DNA from: JAJEFO01 sp965221845
GTDB lineage: Bacteria > Pseudomonadota > Alphaproteobacteria > Rhodobacterales > Rhodobacteraceae
Length of the DNA: 64,000 bases
Reading direction: 5' to 3'
Assembly (NCBI GenBank): GCA_965221845.1
Contig: OZ244919.1
Span: forward strand, 806,001-870,000
Shown: one piece after another, positions 17,182-26,443 of the stretch
Layout of the letters: every line of letters starts with the position of its first letter
Numbering within the stretch: the first letter of the stretch is position 1
Notes under the pieces: model-generated
Told to the model about the DNA's origin: nothing
Seen by the model: only the letters and a program-made list of their open reading frames with translations
The model's database searches: none
Translations under genes and position numbers: made by a program

Positions 17182-18267
17182 ATGGGCGCCTACATCCTGC
17201 GTCGGCTGCTGCTGATCATCCCGACGCTGTTCGGGATCATGCTGATCAACTTCACCCTGACGCAGTTCGTTCCCGGCGGGCCGATCGAGCAGATCCTCGC
17301 ACGCCTTGAAGGCTCCGGCGACGTCTTCGAGGCGATCTCCGGCGGTGCCGGCGATGCCGACATCGGCCCCGACGCGAGCGACTCCGGCTATGTCGGCGCC
17401 CGCGGCCTGCCCAAGGAGTTCATAGAGGAGCTCGAACGCGAATTCGGCTTCGACAGGCCGGCGCATGTCCGTTTCCTGGAGATGATGTGGAACTACCTGC
17501 GCCTCGACTTCGGCGAGAGCTACTTTCGCTCGATCTCCGTCACCGACCTCGTGATCGAGAAGATGCCCGTCTCGATCACCCTCGGCCTGTGGTCGACCGT
17601 GATCGCCTATGTCGTCTCCATTCCCCTCGGCATCAGGAAGGCGGTGCGCGACGGGTCGGGCTTCGACACCTGGACGAGCGGCCTGATCATCGTCGCCTAC
17701 GCAATCCCGGGCTTCCTCTTCGCCATCCTGCTCCTGGTCGTCTTTGCCGGCGGCACCTACCTCCAGTGGTTCCCCCTGCGGGGACTGACCTCGGAGAACT
17801 GGGAGGAGCTGTCCGTACCGGGCAAGGTTCTCGACTACCTGTGGCACATCGCGCTGCCCGTGACCGCGTCGTCGATCAGCGGCTTCGCCACGCTCACGCT
17901 CCTCACGAAGAACTCGTTCCTGGACGAGATCAAGAAGCAGTACGTGATGACCGCCAAGGCCAAGGGCCTGAACGAGAGGCGCGTGCTCTACGGGCACGTC
18001 TTCCGAAACGCCATGCTGATCGTGATCGCGGGCTTCCCCGGCCTGTTCATCGGCATCTTCTTCGGGTCGTCGCTGATCATCGAGACGATCTTCTCGCTCG
18101 ACGGGCTGGGGCGGCTCGGATTCGAGGCGGCCGTCGCGCGCGACTACCCCGTGATCTTCGGAACGCTCTTCGCGTTCGGGCTGGTCGGGCTTCTTGTCGG
18201 GATCCTTTCGGACCTCATGTACGTCTTCGTCGATCCCCGCATCGACTTCGAGCGGCGGGAGGTCTGA
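17182..18267 (+). CDS. yejB: Peptide ABC transporter permease (YejB-like)
   Basis: 361 residues. It opens MGAYILRRLLLIIPTLFGIM, the classic first membrane helix of DppB/YejB permeases, followed by the periplasmic loop and further helices. The ATPase-coupling EAA loop is TAKAKGLNERRVLYGHVF. It lies between yejA and yejE with a 2-base gap to the latter. Confidence 0.93.
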   Translation: MGAYILRRLLLIIPTLFGIMLINFTLTQFVPGGPIEQILARLEGSGDVFEAISGGAGDADIGPDASDSGYVGARGLPKEFIEELEREFGFDRPAHVRFLEMMWNYLRLDFGESYFRSISVTDLVIEKMPVSITLGLWSTVIAYVVSIPLGIRKAVRDGSGFDTWTSGLIIVAYAIPGFLFAILLLVVFAGGTYLQWFPLRGLTSENWEELSVPGKVLDYLWHIALPVTASSISGFATLTLLTKNSFLDEIKKQYVMTAKAKGLNERRVLYGHVFRNAMLIVIAGFPGLFIGIFFGSSLIIETIFSLDGLGRLGFEAAVARDYPVIFGTLFAFGLVGLLVGILSDLMYVFVDPRIDFERREV

Positions 18268-18269
18268 GG

Positions 18270-19409
18270 GTGGCGGAACCCGGGCACGGCACAGGTCGGC
18301 CGCGGCTGTCCCCGCTGAACCGGCGGCGATGGAGGAACTTCCGCCGCAACCGGCGCGCGTTCTGGTCGCTCTGGATTTTCTGCGCGCTCTTCGGTCTCAG
18401 CCTTCTCGCGGAGTTCCTGGCCAACGACAAGCCGATCCTCCTGCGGCACAAGGGCGAGTACTACATGCCCATCTTCAGCTTCTACCCGGAGACGGCCTTC
18501 GGGGGCGATCTCCCGATCGAGGCGCAGTACCAGTACGAGGACATCGCCTGCCTGGTCATTTCAGGCGGCGTGACCGGCTGCTACGACGATCCCGACGGCA
18601 TCCTGGCCGAAATCGCCGAGAGCGGGACGGCGCTTGGCCAGCCCGTCGACAGGGGCTGGATGATCTGGCCCGTGATACCCTACCGATACGACACGATCGT
18701 CGACGTCCAGGGGGCCGCTCCGTCGGCGCCTGACGCGCACAACTGGCTTGGAACGGACGACACGAAGCGGGACGTGGCGGCGCGCGTCATCTACGGGTTC
18801 CGCCTGTCGATCGTGTTCACCCTGATCGTGACGGCCGTCGGCAGCCTTATCGGGATCGTTGCAGGCGCCGTCCAGGGGTATTTCGGGGGCTGGCTGGACC
18901 TGACGTTCCAGCGCATCCTCGAGATCTGGTCCTCGACACCCTCGCTCTACGTCATCATCATCATGTTTGCGATCTTCGGTCGAAGTTTCTGGATGCTCGT
19001 CTTCCTGACGGTGCTGTTCGGCTGGCCGGCCCTCGTGGGCGTGGTCCGCGCAGAGTTCCTGCGCGCACGGAACTTCGAGTACGTCCGCGCCGCGCGGGCG
19101 CTCGGCGTCTCCAGCTGGACAATCATGTTCCGCCACCTGCTCCCCAACGCCATGGTGGCAACCGTGACCTTCCTGCCGTTCATCATCACGGGCGCGATCG
19201 CCACCCTGGCCGGCCTGGACTTCCTTGGCTACGGCCTGCCCTCCTCGGCGCCCTCGCTCGGCGAGCTGACGCTGCAGGCAAAGCAGAACCTGCAGGCGCC
19301 CTGGCTCGGGTTCACCGCGTTCTTCACGTTCGCGATCATGCTCTCGCTGCTGGTCTTCATCTTCGAGGGCGTGCGCGACGCCTTCGACCCCAGGAAGACC
19401 TTCACGTGA
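18270..19409 (+). CDS. yejE: Peptide ABC transporter permease (YejE-like)
   Basis: 379 residues from a GTG start at 18270, preceded by GGGAGG inside the end of yejB. It begins with LSPLNRRRWRNFRRNRRAFW and a membrane helix, as in DppC/YejE proteins. The large periplasmic loop contains HNWLGTDDTKRDVAARVIYG, a conserved family segment, and the EAA loop is YVRAARALGVSSWTIMFRHL. It is the second permease subunit of the yej importer. Confidence 0.93.
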   Translation: MAEPGHGTGRPRLSPLNRRRWRNFRRNRRAFWSLWIFCALFGLSLLAEFLANDKPILLRHKGEYYMPIFSFYPETAFGGDLPIEAQYQYEDIACLVISGGVTGCYDDPDGILAEIAESGTALGQPVDRGWMIWPVIPYRYDTIVDVQGAAPSAPDAHNWLGTDDTKRDVAARVIYGFRLSIVFTLIVTAVGSLIGIVAGAVQGYFGGWLDLTFQRILEIWSSTPSLYVIIIMFAIFGRSFWMLVFLTVLFGWPALVGVVRAEFLRARNFEYVRAARALGVSSWTIMFRHLLPNAMVATVTFLPFIITGAIATLAGLDFLGYGLPSSAPSLGELTLQAKQNLQAPWLGFTAFFTFAIMLSLLVFIFEGVRDAFDPRKTFT

Positions 19410-19500
19410 GCGGGACGCGCGACCGTCCGGCGAACGCAGGGCCCTCCGGACGCGTTCCGCCTCCGCCGCTTCCGGGGCGGCCTCCGCGGAGCAGGCGCCC

Positions 19501-21105
19501 GTGAACGCGGTGATGCAGGTACGGGACCTGAACGTGACCTTCCGGCAGGAGGGCGCGGAAACCCGCGCCGTGCGGAACGTCAGCTTCGACATCCATCGGG
19601 GAGAGACGGTGGCGCTCGTCGGGGAAAGCGGGTCCGGCAAGTCCGTGACCGCCCTGTCGACCGTCTCCCTGCTGCCAGAAAGCGCGGCCGTCACCGGTTC
19701 CGTCACCTATGAAGGCGCGCAGATGACGGGCGCCAGCGAGACGGAGCTGAGACGGGTTCGCGGCAATGACATCAGCTTCATCTTCCAGGAGCCGATGACG
19801 TCGCTCAACCCGCTGCACACGCTGGAAAAGCAGCTGTCGGAATCGATCCGGCTGCACCAGGGGCTGAGAGGCCGTGCCGTGCGATCCAGGATTCTCGAAC
19901 TGCTCCGGAGGGTCGGGATTCCAGACCCGGAGGAACGGCTGAAAAGCTATCCGCACGAACTGTCGGGCGGGCAGCGCCAGCGGGTCATGATCGCCATGGC
20001 GCTCGCGAACGGGCCGAGCCTCCTGATCGCCGACGAGCCCACGACCGCCCTCGACGTGACGATCCAGGCGCAGATCCTGGAGCTGCTGGCCAGGCTGAAG
20101 GACGACGAGGGCATGTCCATGCTCTTCATCACCCACGACCTTGGCATCGTGCGCAGGTTCGCCGACAGTGTCCACGTCATGAAGGACGGCGAGATCGTCG
20201 AGCGGGGCGAGACCGCCGCGCTGTTCGACAGCCCGGGACACCGCTACACGAGGCAGCTGCTGTCGGCGGCCTCCACGGGCGTTCCCGAGCCCGTGCCCGC
20301 CGGTTCCGCGACAGTGGCCGAGACGGAAGGCCTGCGCATCTGGTTTCCGATCAAGCGCGGACTCCTCAGGCGCACCGTCGGCCACGTCAAGGCGGTGAAC
20401 TCCGCGACCCTTTCGGTGCGTGCCGGCGAGACCGTGGGAATCGTGGGCGAGAGCGGGTCGGGCAAGACGACGCTGGCGCTGGCGATCCTGCGCCTGATAC
20501 CGTCGGAGGGTCCGGTCATCCTGATGAACCGGGAGATCCAGAAGCTGGGATCGAGAAGGATGCGGCCGCTGCGGGCCGAAATGCAGGTCGTGTTCCAGGA
20601 TCCCTTCGGATCGCTCTCGCCGCGGATGACCGTCGAGGAGATCATCGCGGAAGGCCTGGCGGTCCACCGGGCCGGGTCCGGGCGGGACCAGCGCCCGCGG
20701 GTGGCGGAAATCATGTCCGAGGTGGGGCTGGATCCGGCGACCATGCATCGCTACCCGCACGAGTTTTCCGGCGGGCAGCGGCAGCGGATCGCGATCGCGC
20801 GCGCAATGATACTGAGGCCGAAGCTCGTCGTGCTGGACGAGCCGACATCCGCCCTGGACATGACGGTGCAGGTGCAGGTCGTCGAGCTGCTCCGGAACCT
20901 TCAGCAAAGGCACGGGCTGGCCTACCTGTTCATCAGCCACGACCTGAAGATCGTGCGCGCCCTGAGCCACAAGGTGATCGTGATGAGGCGCGGCGACGTG
21001 GTGGAGCAAGGCGACGCAGCGCAGGTCTTTGAAAATCCCCGGACCGGCTACACGCGCCAGCTTATGGCCGCCGCCTTCGACGTCAGGGCCGTTGGCCAGG
21101 AATGA
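19501..21105 (+). CDS. yejF: Peptide ABC transporter ATP-binding protein (YejF-like, two ABC domains)
   Basis: 534 residues with two fused ABC ATPase domains. Walker A is GESGSGKS in the first half and GESGSGKT in the second. The ABC signatures are LSGGQRQRV and FSGGQRQRI, with Walker B LLIADEPTTALDV and LVVLDEPTSALDM. Each half ends in the oligopeptide-type C-terminal extension. The start is GTG at 19501; an ATG four codons later is possible. It completes the yejABEF operon, 91 bases after yejE. Confidence 0.94.
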   Translation: MNAVMQVRDLNVTFRQEGAETRAVRNVSFDIHRGETVALVGESGSGKSVTALSTVSLLPESAAVTGSVTYEGAQMTGASETELRRVRGNDISFIFQEPMTSLNPLHTLEKQLSESIRLHQGLRGRAVRSRILELLRRVGIPDPEERLKSYPHELSGGQRQRVMIAMALANGPSLLIADEPTTALDVTIQAQILELLARLKDDEGMSMLFITHDLGIVRRFADSVHVMKDGEIVERGETAALFDSPGHRYTRQLLSAASTGVPEPVPAGSATVAETEGLRIWFPIKRGLLRRTVGHVKAVNSATLSVRAGETVGIVGESGSGKTTLALAILRLIPSEGPVILMNREIQKLGSRRMRPLRAEMQVVFQDPFGSLSPRMTVEEIIAEGLAVHRAGSGRDQRPRVAEIMSEVGLDPATMHRYPHEFSGGQRQRIAIARAMILRPKLVVLDEPTSALDMTVQVQVVELLRNLQQRHGLAYLFISHDLKIVRALSHKVIVMRRGDVVEQGDAAQVFENPRTGYTRQLMAAAFDVRAVGQE

Positions 21106-21227
21106 AGGGCCGTTGCGCGCAGCCCCCAATGGGAGCCAGGCGGCGTTCCGGCGTCAGTTCGCCAACAGCGGCCGGGACGGTCAGCCGTCCCGTGGCGTGT
21201 CTCCCCGGCCGCCTCGCGCGGGGTCAG

Positions 21228-21404
21228 TCATCGTCCTGGACTGGGGATCCCCAGGCAGCGGAACGGGTCGTGCGTCGAAACGATGAGATGGTTCTGCCGG
21301 TCCGCCTCGATGTCGTCGTCCTGCATGACGTACAGGAACCGCCGGCCATTCAATGCTCGGAAGCTGGCGGCGTCGGCGCGGACGACGCCACCGCGACGGA
21401 TCGA
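21228..21404 (-). pseudogene. Fragment of an unrecognised protein
   Basis: A closed 58-codon frame reads RGGVVRADAASFRALNG and RRFLYVMQDDDIEADRQNHL, then IVSTHDPFRCLGI, before a stop. The composition is protein-like, with mixed acidic and hydrophobic residues, unlike the neighbouring arginine-rich chance frames. There is no start codon with a ribosome-binding site and I do not recognise the family. It is probably the C-terminal end of a lost gene. Confidence 0.35.
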
Positions 21405-21542
21405 TCATCTGGGAGAGGTTCAATGCCATCCTGGCCCGATTCCCCCTGCCGCAAGCCGAGGTCAGGCGGTCGATCCACGCTCCCTGAGCGAACCCGGCAT
21501 GCGAGGAACCGGATGCCCTGATGCGGGCACGTCCGGCTCCGT

Positions 21543-21557
21543 GGGGGGGGGGGGGGG
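21543..21557 (+). repeat. Poly-G tract, 15 nt
   Basis: Fifteen consecutive G residues in non-coding DNA, about 170 bases left of the IS30 element. Runs this long are prone to slippage during replication and sequencing. Confidence 0.9.
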
Positions 21558-21602
21558 CAACGACCCCTCCTACCCGGCCCCAACGGGAAATTTCCCTTTG
21601 AA

Positions 21603-21697
21603 AGCGGTGCCGGGCCTCTGATACGGACTCCCCCACGGACATGGGGCCGTATCCCTGCATGTTGCGGATCTCGCACCCCATTCATACCGGAAGGGTA
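21603..21697. repeat. Hairpin-bearing repeat, copy 1
   Basis: About 95 bases that recur, with roughly three quarters identity, at 25405-25498. The core folds as GATACGG ... CCCCA-CGGACA-TGGGG ... CCGTATC (21620-21653), a two-part stem around a six-base loop. The second copy keeps the loop and inner stem but has lost most of the outer stem. No coding role is evident. It could be a REP-like element or an end of an old transposon. Confidence 0.55.
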
Positions 21698-22053
21698 ACT
21701 GCTCACCCCCTGACTGAGCATGGTGCCCCCGTTCCACTCTGAAGTGCAACACCTGATGCAGTGTTCCTGGTCGTTCGGCGACACATGATGTTGCGAACCG
21801 GCCAGGCGGCGGCGACAGTCCCTTCGTTGCGAGAAGGAGACCGTCATGCCCGAGGGCCATCGCCACCGGCCTCATGCGGAACGCCGCCGGATCCACGCCC
21901 CGGGAAAGCGGGCTTTCCGGCCCGGCGATCGCCCGCCGGCCCGGCCGCGACCGCACGACGGTCTGGCGGGAGGTGCGGCGCAACGCCGGCGGGCGCGGCT
22001 GCCGCCACAAGCAGGCCCGGCGCAAGTCGGACAGGCGCCGCAGCGCGGCCTCG

Positions 22054-23491
22054 CATGTTCAGCGAACCGGCAATGGCCAAGGAGGTGGCTGTGGAAAAGT
22101 CGGGGGCGGATTCCTGTGGAAAAGCCGTTCCTTGCCTCCCGGCGCCCTCCCGGTCGATGCCGGGTCCGGGACCCCCTCCGCCCGGCCGGGCGGAGGGGGT
22201 GCGGGGCCTGGCCCCGCAGGACGGGCCGGACCGGAGCGGCCCTGGATCGCGCGAGCGGATCCGTCGACGAGCGTGGTCGGCCCGCCCTCCCGTTGGCCTC
22301 CCGGGTCCCGATGGACGCCGGGTCCGGGAACCGGACCGTCGCGAGGACAGGAGCGGGAGACATGACCACCGCAGCTGCGGGAATCGACGTGAGCAGGAAG
22401 TCGCCGGACATCCGCCCGGGCGGGCGGGATCACGCCGCCACCAACGACACGGACGGGTTCCGCAAGGTCGCCCGCCTCCCGGGGAAGGGAATGCGGAGCG
22501 GGTCGTCCCGGAGGCCACGGGACGGATGCACCGGGCCCTCCTGCAGTCGCTGCATGACAGGGGCTTCAAGGTCGTCGTGGCGACCCCCGCCAGTCCCGGG
22601 ACCTCCCCAGGGCCGGCGGCGAGCTGGCGAAGACCGACAGGGCCGGCGCGCGCGTGCCGGCCGCCCTGCGCGCCGCGTTCCCGGACATGGCGCCCACCGC
22701 GCCGGCCGACGTCACCGTCGACAGGCTCCGCGACATGCTCGTGCTGCGGGAGGCCCTCGTCGACCGGCGCGCGGAACTGAAGGCGGTCCCGGGCGAGGTC
22801 GGAGAGCCGGACGCGGACGGCCCCGTCCGGAGGGTGCTGGAGGAACCGGACGGCGCCGTCGCCGCGTCCGGCCGGCGGATCGAGGAACTTGTCAAGGGCT
22901 CGGAGGGCCTGGCGGAGAGCTGCGGCATCCGGCCCCGGTGCCGGGCATCGGCCCGGTCACGGCCGCGTCCCCGGTCGCCCGGGCGGGCGGGCCGGGCGCG
23001 ATCGGCAACCGCCGGGCCGCCGCCCTGGCCGGCGTCGCCCCCTTCGCCCGCGACGGCGGCACCCTCAGGGGCGGGCGCCACATGACCGGCGGGCGGCGGC
23101 GTCCGAGGGACGTCCTGTACATGGCGGCGATGGCGGCCTGCATGTCCGGTCCCGACATGATGGAGATGCACGGCCGGCCCGGGCCAAGGGGGCAGGGCCC
23201 GCAAGGTCGCCGTGACCGCGGTCATGCGGAAGCTCGTCGTCACCGCGAATGCGCTGCTCCGCGACCGGCGCACCTGGGAGGACAGGTCGGCGGCCGCCGC
23301 CTGACGCCCGGACGGGCCGCGCCCCCCGGCGGCCCGCCGGGGCCCGAAGGGAACCAGCCGTCCGGCCGCGCCCTTGCGGCCGGGCCGCCTGCCCCTGCCC
23401 GGACGGCCGCCGGGATGTGGACAGGCTGTGGAAAACCCCGGTCCCGGCCCCCGGAAAAGGCCGGATCCGGGCTTGACCCAGGACATGGATG
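22054..23491 (+). mobile_element. IS110-family element nested in the IS30 transposase
   Basis: Alignment of the two IS30 copies shows the extra block begins at about 22054 and ends at about 23491. CTCG occurs at both junctions (22050-22053 and 23492-23495), either a short target repeat or shared core, as IS110 recombinases act at short core sequences without long inverted repeats. It carries the decayed transposase at 22362-23304. Confidence 0.7.
22362..23304 (+). pseudogene. IS110-family (DEDD) transposase, multiply frameshifted
   Basis: Starting at ATG 22362, the frames together read AAAGIDVSRKSPDI (first catalytic Asp of the DEDD domain), NDTDGFRKVARL, EATGRMHRALLQSLHDRGFK, KTDRAGARV, VPGIGPVTAASPVA, NRRAAALAGVAPFARDGGTL and ending RDRRTWEDRSAAAA. 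This is the full length of an IS110 transposase with the C-terminal transposase_20 domain. At least three single-base shifts break it, so it is inactive. Confidence 0.8.
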
Positions 23492-24489
23492 CTCGTCGGC
23501 GGCGCGCAAGATGACGCCCGAGCCGTGGCGCATGGCGGAGGAGCGGCTGGCCGAGGGCCGGGCCCGGAGCAGGTCAGCGGGCGCCTCCGCAAGGAGGGCG
23601 CGCCGATGGCGGGGCGTCAGTGGACCTGCGAGCGCATCCACGCCGACCGGAAGGCCGGCGGCGGTCTCTGGCGGCATCTCCGCCGCCGCGGGAAGAAGCC
23701 GAACCGGAAGGGCGGCGCCCATGCGGGCCGCGGCCGCATCCCGGGCCGGGTGGACATCTCCGAGCGCCCGGACGTCGTGGAGGCGAAGGAACGGGTCGGC
23801 GACCGGGAGGCGGACACGAATCAACGGCAAGGGCCACAGCGGCGCGCTTGTCTCCCTGGTGGACAGGGCGTCCAGGCACACGCTGCTCGAAAGGGTCGGG
23901 AGGAAGACGGCGGACGCGGTCGGCTCGGCCATGACCGGCATGCCGGGCCCTCTCCCCGTGCACACGGTCACCGCGGACAACGGCAAGGAGTTCGCGGGCC
24001 ATGCCAGGGTGGCCGAGGCGCTGGGCGCGGGGTTCTTCTTCGCGCGGCATTGCCACTCCCGGGAGCGCGGCACGGACGAGCACGTGAACGGGCTGGTGCG
24101 GGAGTGGTTCCCGAAGGGCACGGACTTCCGCAAGGTGACGGACGCAGAGGTGCAGGCCGTCCAGGACCGCCTCAACGCGCGGCCGCGCAAGGCGCTGGGC
24201 TACCTCACCCCGTCCGAGGCCTTCCACCAGGCGCAGCCGCCCTGAGGGGGCCGTTCCGGGGCCGCCGGGGGCGGCTCCGAGGGGAGATGCGCGCTGTCCG
24301 CGGCCCGCCGTCCTCCGGTCGGGCTCCGCCCTCCCTGCGTCCGGCGGGCCGCGGACAGCGCCCGGCAGGGCTTGCACCGCCCCGGAAGACTTGCTACGCC
24401 TCCCGGTGAAGGGACCGCCGCCGCTCGGGCTTCGCCCCTCGCTGGCTGATGTTGCACTTCGGAGTGGAAGCGGCGGTGTCTTTGTGATG

Positions 24490-24689
24490 GCTGCGGGTTC
24501 GCGTTGTGGAGGGCGGATGCCGGCAGTTCGGGCTGCGGACGGAGCGCTCCGGAACGCGCTGGTCGAAGAGGGGCGCCAGCGCCATGCTGGCGATGAAGGG
24601 CTGAGTCATGAACCTCCGGCTGCCGGACTTCCTGGAATGGCGGGCGAATCAGGCCGCGGCAGCCTAGCAAGGAATCTGAACTACACCCA
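24490..24689 (+). mobile_element. ISKra4-family element, 3' end remnant
   Basis: The sequence closely follows the last 200 bases of the ISKra4 copy at 59545-61207: it encodes VEGGCRQFGLRTERSGT-like and LRLPDFLEWRANQAAAA-type text in broken frames and ends with the element terminus GGAATCTGAACTACACCC. The rest of the element is gone, replaced on the left by the IS30 end. The secreted-protein gene begins 21 bases downstream. Confidence 0.7.
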
Positions 24690-24710
24690 CAGCATATGGA
24701 GATATGGACG

Positions 24711-25328
24711 ATGATTAGGTTTTCCCCTCTCACAAAAGGAATGATGGTCTTGTCGCTGGCGCTGGTCATGGCTGGCACAGCCCAGTCTGAATCGACCAGC
24801 TGCCCCAAATTCAGGAAATGCGGCGGATGCGATATATCGATATTGAGGTCTGTGTTAAGTGACGACAGCGCGGAAATCAGTTTAACTTCCTTGTATCTTG
24901 GACGTTTGTTAAATTCTGGCTATATTGAACCACGCATATGGCAAGAATGGGGCTACTTCACCCCCGTTCCCATCGTCCTGGAGGTAGTGAAAGATCATGA
25001 AGGGGTCTCCGAACGAGTTTTCTCGAGTAAGATTAGAGATATAACCTTTGACCGCGGATTAGGCGGCCATTCCCAGAAAATCACCGGGTTGGATCCGGAC
25101 ACCAGCTACATGGCGGTCGCTTACACCGGCGTTGGTGGAAAAGGCAGTTCGGATCCGTTTGCCCGAATATGCTTCCGGACAAATCCGGATAAAGAATGTC
25201 CCGAACTGACCGGCAGGAGACATCAGGTGATATCGTCAGACGGCAGCAGTTATTTCATTGTCGGCGGTCAAAAGGAACGGGAAGATTGTCCTGGAACAGG
25301 GCTGAGCGGATTTTTCGTGGACAATTGA
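24711..25328 (+). CDS. Exported six-cysteine protein of unknown function (family member C)
   Basis: 205 residues, ATG at 24711 with GGAG nine bases upstream. A signal peptide is clear (MIRFSPLTKG basic start, then MMVLSLALVMAGTAQS, cleavage near residue 26). The mature protein has six cysteines (31, 37, 40 and three further), suggesting disulfides. The centre, with KITGLDPDTSYMAVAYTGVG, looks like a fibronectin III-type strand pattern and ends PFARICFRT. The equivalent in the gene at 49423-51420 is SLAAKTRYYVELFAGATGS and GRRCFMT, so I place them in one family. Its GC is lower than its neighbours, suggesting recent acquisition. Function is unknown; secreted or surface protein is inferred. Confidence 0.75.
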   Translation: MIRFSPLTKGMMVLSLALVMAGTAQSESTSCPKFRKCGGCDISILRSVLSDDSAEISLTSLYLGRLLNSGYIEPRIWQEWGYFTPVPIVLEVVKDHEGVSERVFSSKIRDITFDRGLGGHSQKITGLDPDTSYMAVAYTGVGGKGSSDPFARICFRTNPDKECPELTGRRHQVISSDGSSYFIVGGQKEREDCPGTGLSGFFVDN

Positions 25329-25932
25329 ACAATCAATAGTGTCACGATGCAAATAAATGCCGCCGGGGTGTCAACTGAAGCGGGGGTCTTTGTTGCGACC
25401 CCTGGAAGCGGTGCCAGGCCTCTGATAGGAATTCTCCCACGGACATGAGGCCGCCTCCCTGCATGTTGTGGCTGTGTAACCTTCATCATACCGAAGGGAC
25501 GGCTCCATATCCTGGCCCGGCCGTCCAAAAATGCCCGTTTCACGGCGGGGAAAAACCGCGCGACCGCGGAGTTCTGCAAGAGGCTCTATTGTAAAGACGG
25601 CAGTCCGCCATGTGAGAACCACACCCGTCGCCGGGGTCGCACTTGTCACCAATATACGGGTTGCAGATCATCCGGGCGGCGGCACGCTGCCGGCCCGCCG
25701 CAGTCCGCCAGCTTCGCGAAGCCGCATGCCGCCCAACGATGCACAATCCTGTCGCTCGCGCAGCAGGGGGGTGATGGGGTCCGGACATGTCGGGAGACCA
25801 GCATGATTCGGATTGCGCCGCAAACGGCCGGCCCGCGGCGGCGACGCGCCTGCAGGCGATCGAGGGCAGGCGGCGCAAGGCCCTTCTTATCCAAACCCGC
25901 CGCCCGCCGGAACGACGCGGCACGGAATCCGG
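25329..25932. other. Non-coding stretch with hairpin repeat and a cysteine-rich relic frame
   Basis: It contains hairpin repeat copy 2 (25405-25498). From about 25524 an open plus-strand frame reads TAEFCKRLYCKDGSPPCENH and TCHQYTGCRSSG, with six cysteines in under 40 residues. This may be the tail of another secreted protein, but no start or homologue supports a gene call. Confidence 0.4.
25405..25498. repeat. Hairpin-bearing repeat, copy 2
   Basis: Diverged copy of 21603-21697. Shared strings include AAGCGGTGCC, CCACGGACATG and CCCTGCATGTTG. The loop CGGACA and inner stem are kept, but the outer stem arms no longer pair well. The two copies bracket the block made of the IS30/IS110 element, the ISKra4 tail and the secreted-protein gene, in the same orientation. 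Confidence 0.55.
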
Positions 25933-26394
25933 TCAGATCGGCAAGTCGGTCGTCGACTTTATCTCCTCCATGGAGAGCAGGCCGGTCACGTTGTATATCT
26001 CGACCTCGGAAATCAGCGCCTGGTAGAACTCGTCGTAGGCGCGCGCGTTCCGGACCCGCACCTTCAGCACGTAGTCGACGTCACCGGCCAGACGGTGCGC
26101 CTCGAGCACCTCGGGTCTCGACATCAGGGCCTCGAGGAACCGCGCCTGCCACGCCGCCTCGTGGGCCGAAGTGCGGACGAGGACGAAGAAGCATGCCTCC
26201 AGGCCAAGCATTTCCGCGTCAAGAACGACGGTCTGCCGCCCGATCACGCCTGATTCGCGCATCTTGCGAATCCGGTTCCAGACCGGCGTCTTCGACGACC
26301 CGACCCTGCGCGCGACTTCGTCCAGGGACTGGCTCGCGTCCCGCTGCAGCTCGCGCAGGATTTTCCTGTCCAGCGCGTCAATTCGCGTCGTCAT
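25933..26394 (-). CDS. Lrp/AsnC family transcriptional regulator
   Basis: 153 residues. The N-terminal winged helix-turn-helix reads DALDRKILRELQRDASQSLD and RVGSSKTPVWNRIRKMRESG. The C-terminal RAM (ligand-sensing) domain follows, with AHRLAGDVDYVLKVRVRNA. It is divergent from cysG with 131 bases between them containing a clear inverted repeat, so it probably controls itself and the sulfite-reduction operon in response to an amino acid such as cysteine. This arrangement next to cysG is common in Alphaproteobacteria. Confidence 0.93.
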   Translation of the reverse strand: MTTRIDALDRKILRELQRDASQSLDEVARRVGSSKTPVWNRIRKMRESGVIGRQTVVLDAEMLGLEACFFVLVRTSAHEAAWQARFLEALMSRPEVLEAHRLAGDVDYVLKVRVRNARAYDEFYQALISEVEIYNVTGLLSMEEIKSTTDLPI

Positions 26395-26443
26395 TCCCGT
26401 CCCCTTGCGAAATCCCGACAGCCGTCCCTGATCTGGGAGAATA

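Larger units (their letters stand above)
21106..21725. other. Decayed region between yejF and the IS30 element
   Basis: No intact gene. It contains a short minus-strand protein relic (21228-21404), a 15-G tract and a copy of a hairpin repeat, each listed separately. The sequence looks like old coding and mobile DNA in decay. Confidence 0.5.
21846..24245 (+). pseudogene. IS30-family transposase, interrupted and frameshifted
   Basis: The beginning resembles MPEGHRHLTYAERCQI in the better copy at 49916-50876, and the end reads TVTADNGKEFAGHARVAEAL and RPRKALGYLTPSEAFHQAQP, the IS30 DDE catalytic region (D in ADNG, E in GLVREW-type segments). The gene is split by the IS110 insertion after the segment matching RRSAAS and has further single-base frameshifts. 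It cannot make a functional transposase. Confidence 0.8.
21726..24475 (+). mobile_element. IS30-family element, copy 1, interrupted by an IS110-family element
   Basis: The ends carry inverted repeats: GTTCCACTCTGAAGTGCAAC on the left and its imperfect partner GTTGCACTTCGGAGTGGAAG on the right. The element is flanked by a 3-bp direct repeat, GTG (21723-21725 and 24476-24478), as expected for IS30. At 2750 bases it is about 1440 longer than the second copy at 49687-50996, and the excess is the nested IS110 element at about 22054-23491. The boundaries were set by comparing the two copies. Confidence 0.82.

Noticed and set aside
19402..21129. A 575-codon minus-strand frame opposite yejF
   Set aside because: It mirrors the two ABC ATPase domains and has His/Arg-rich low-complexity text, typical of antisense frames of GC-rich ABC genes.
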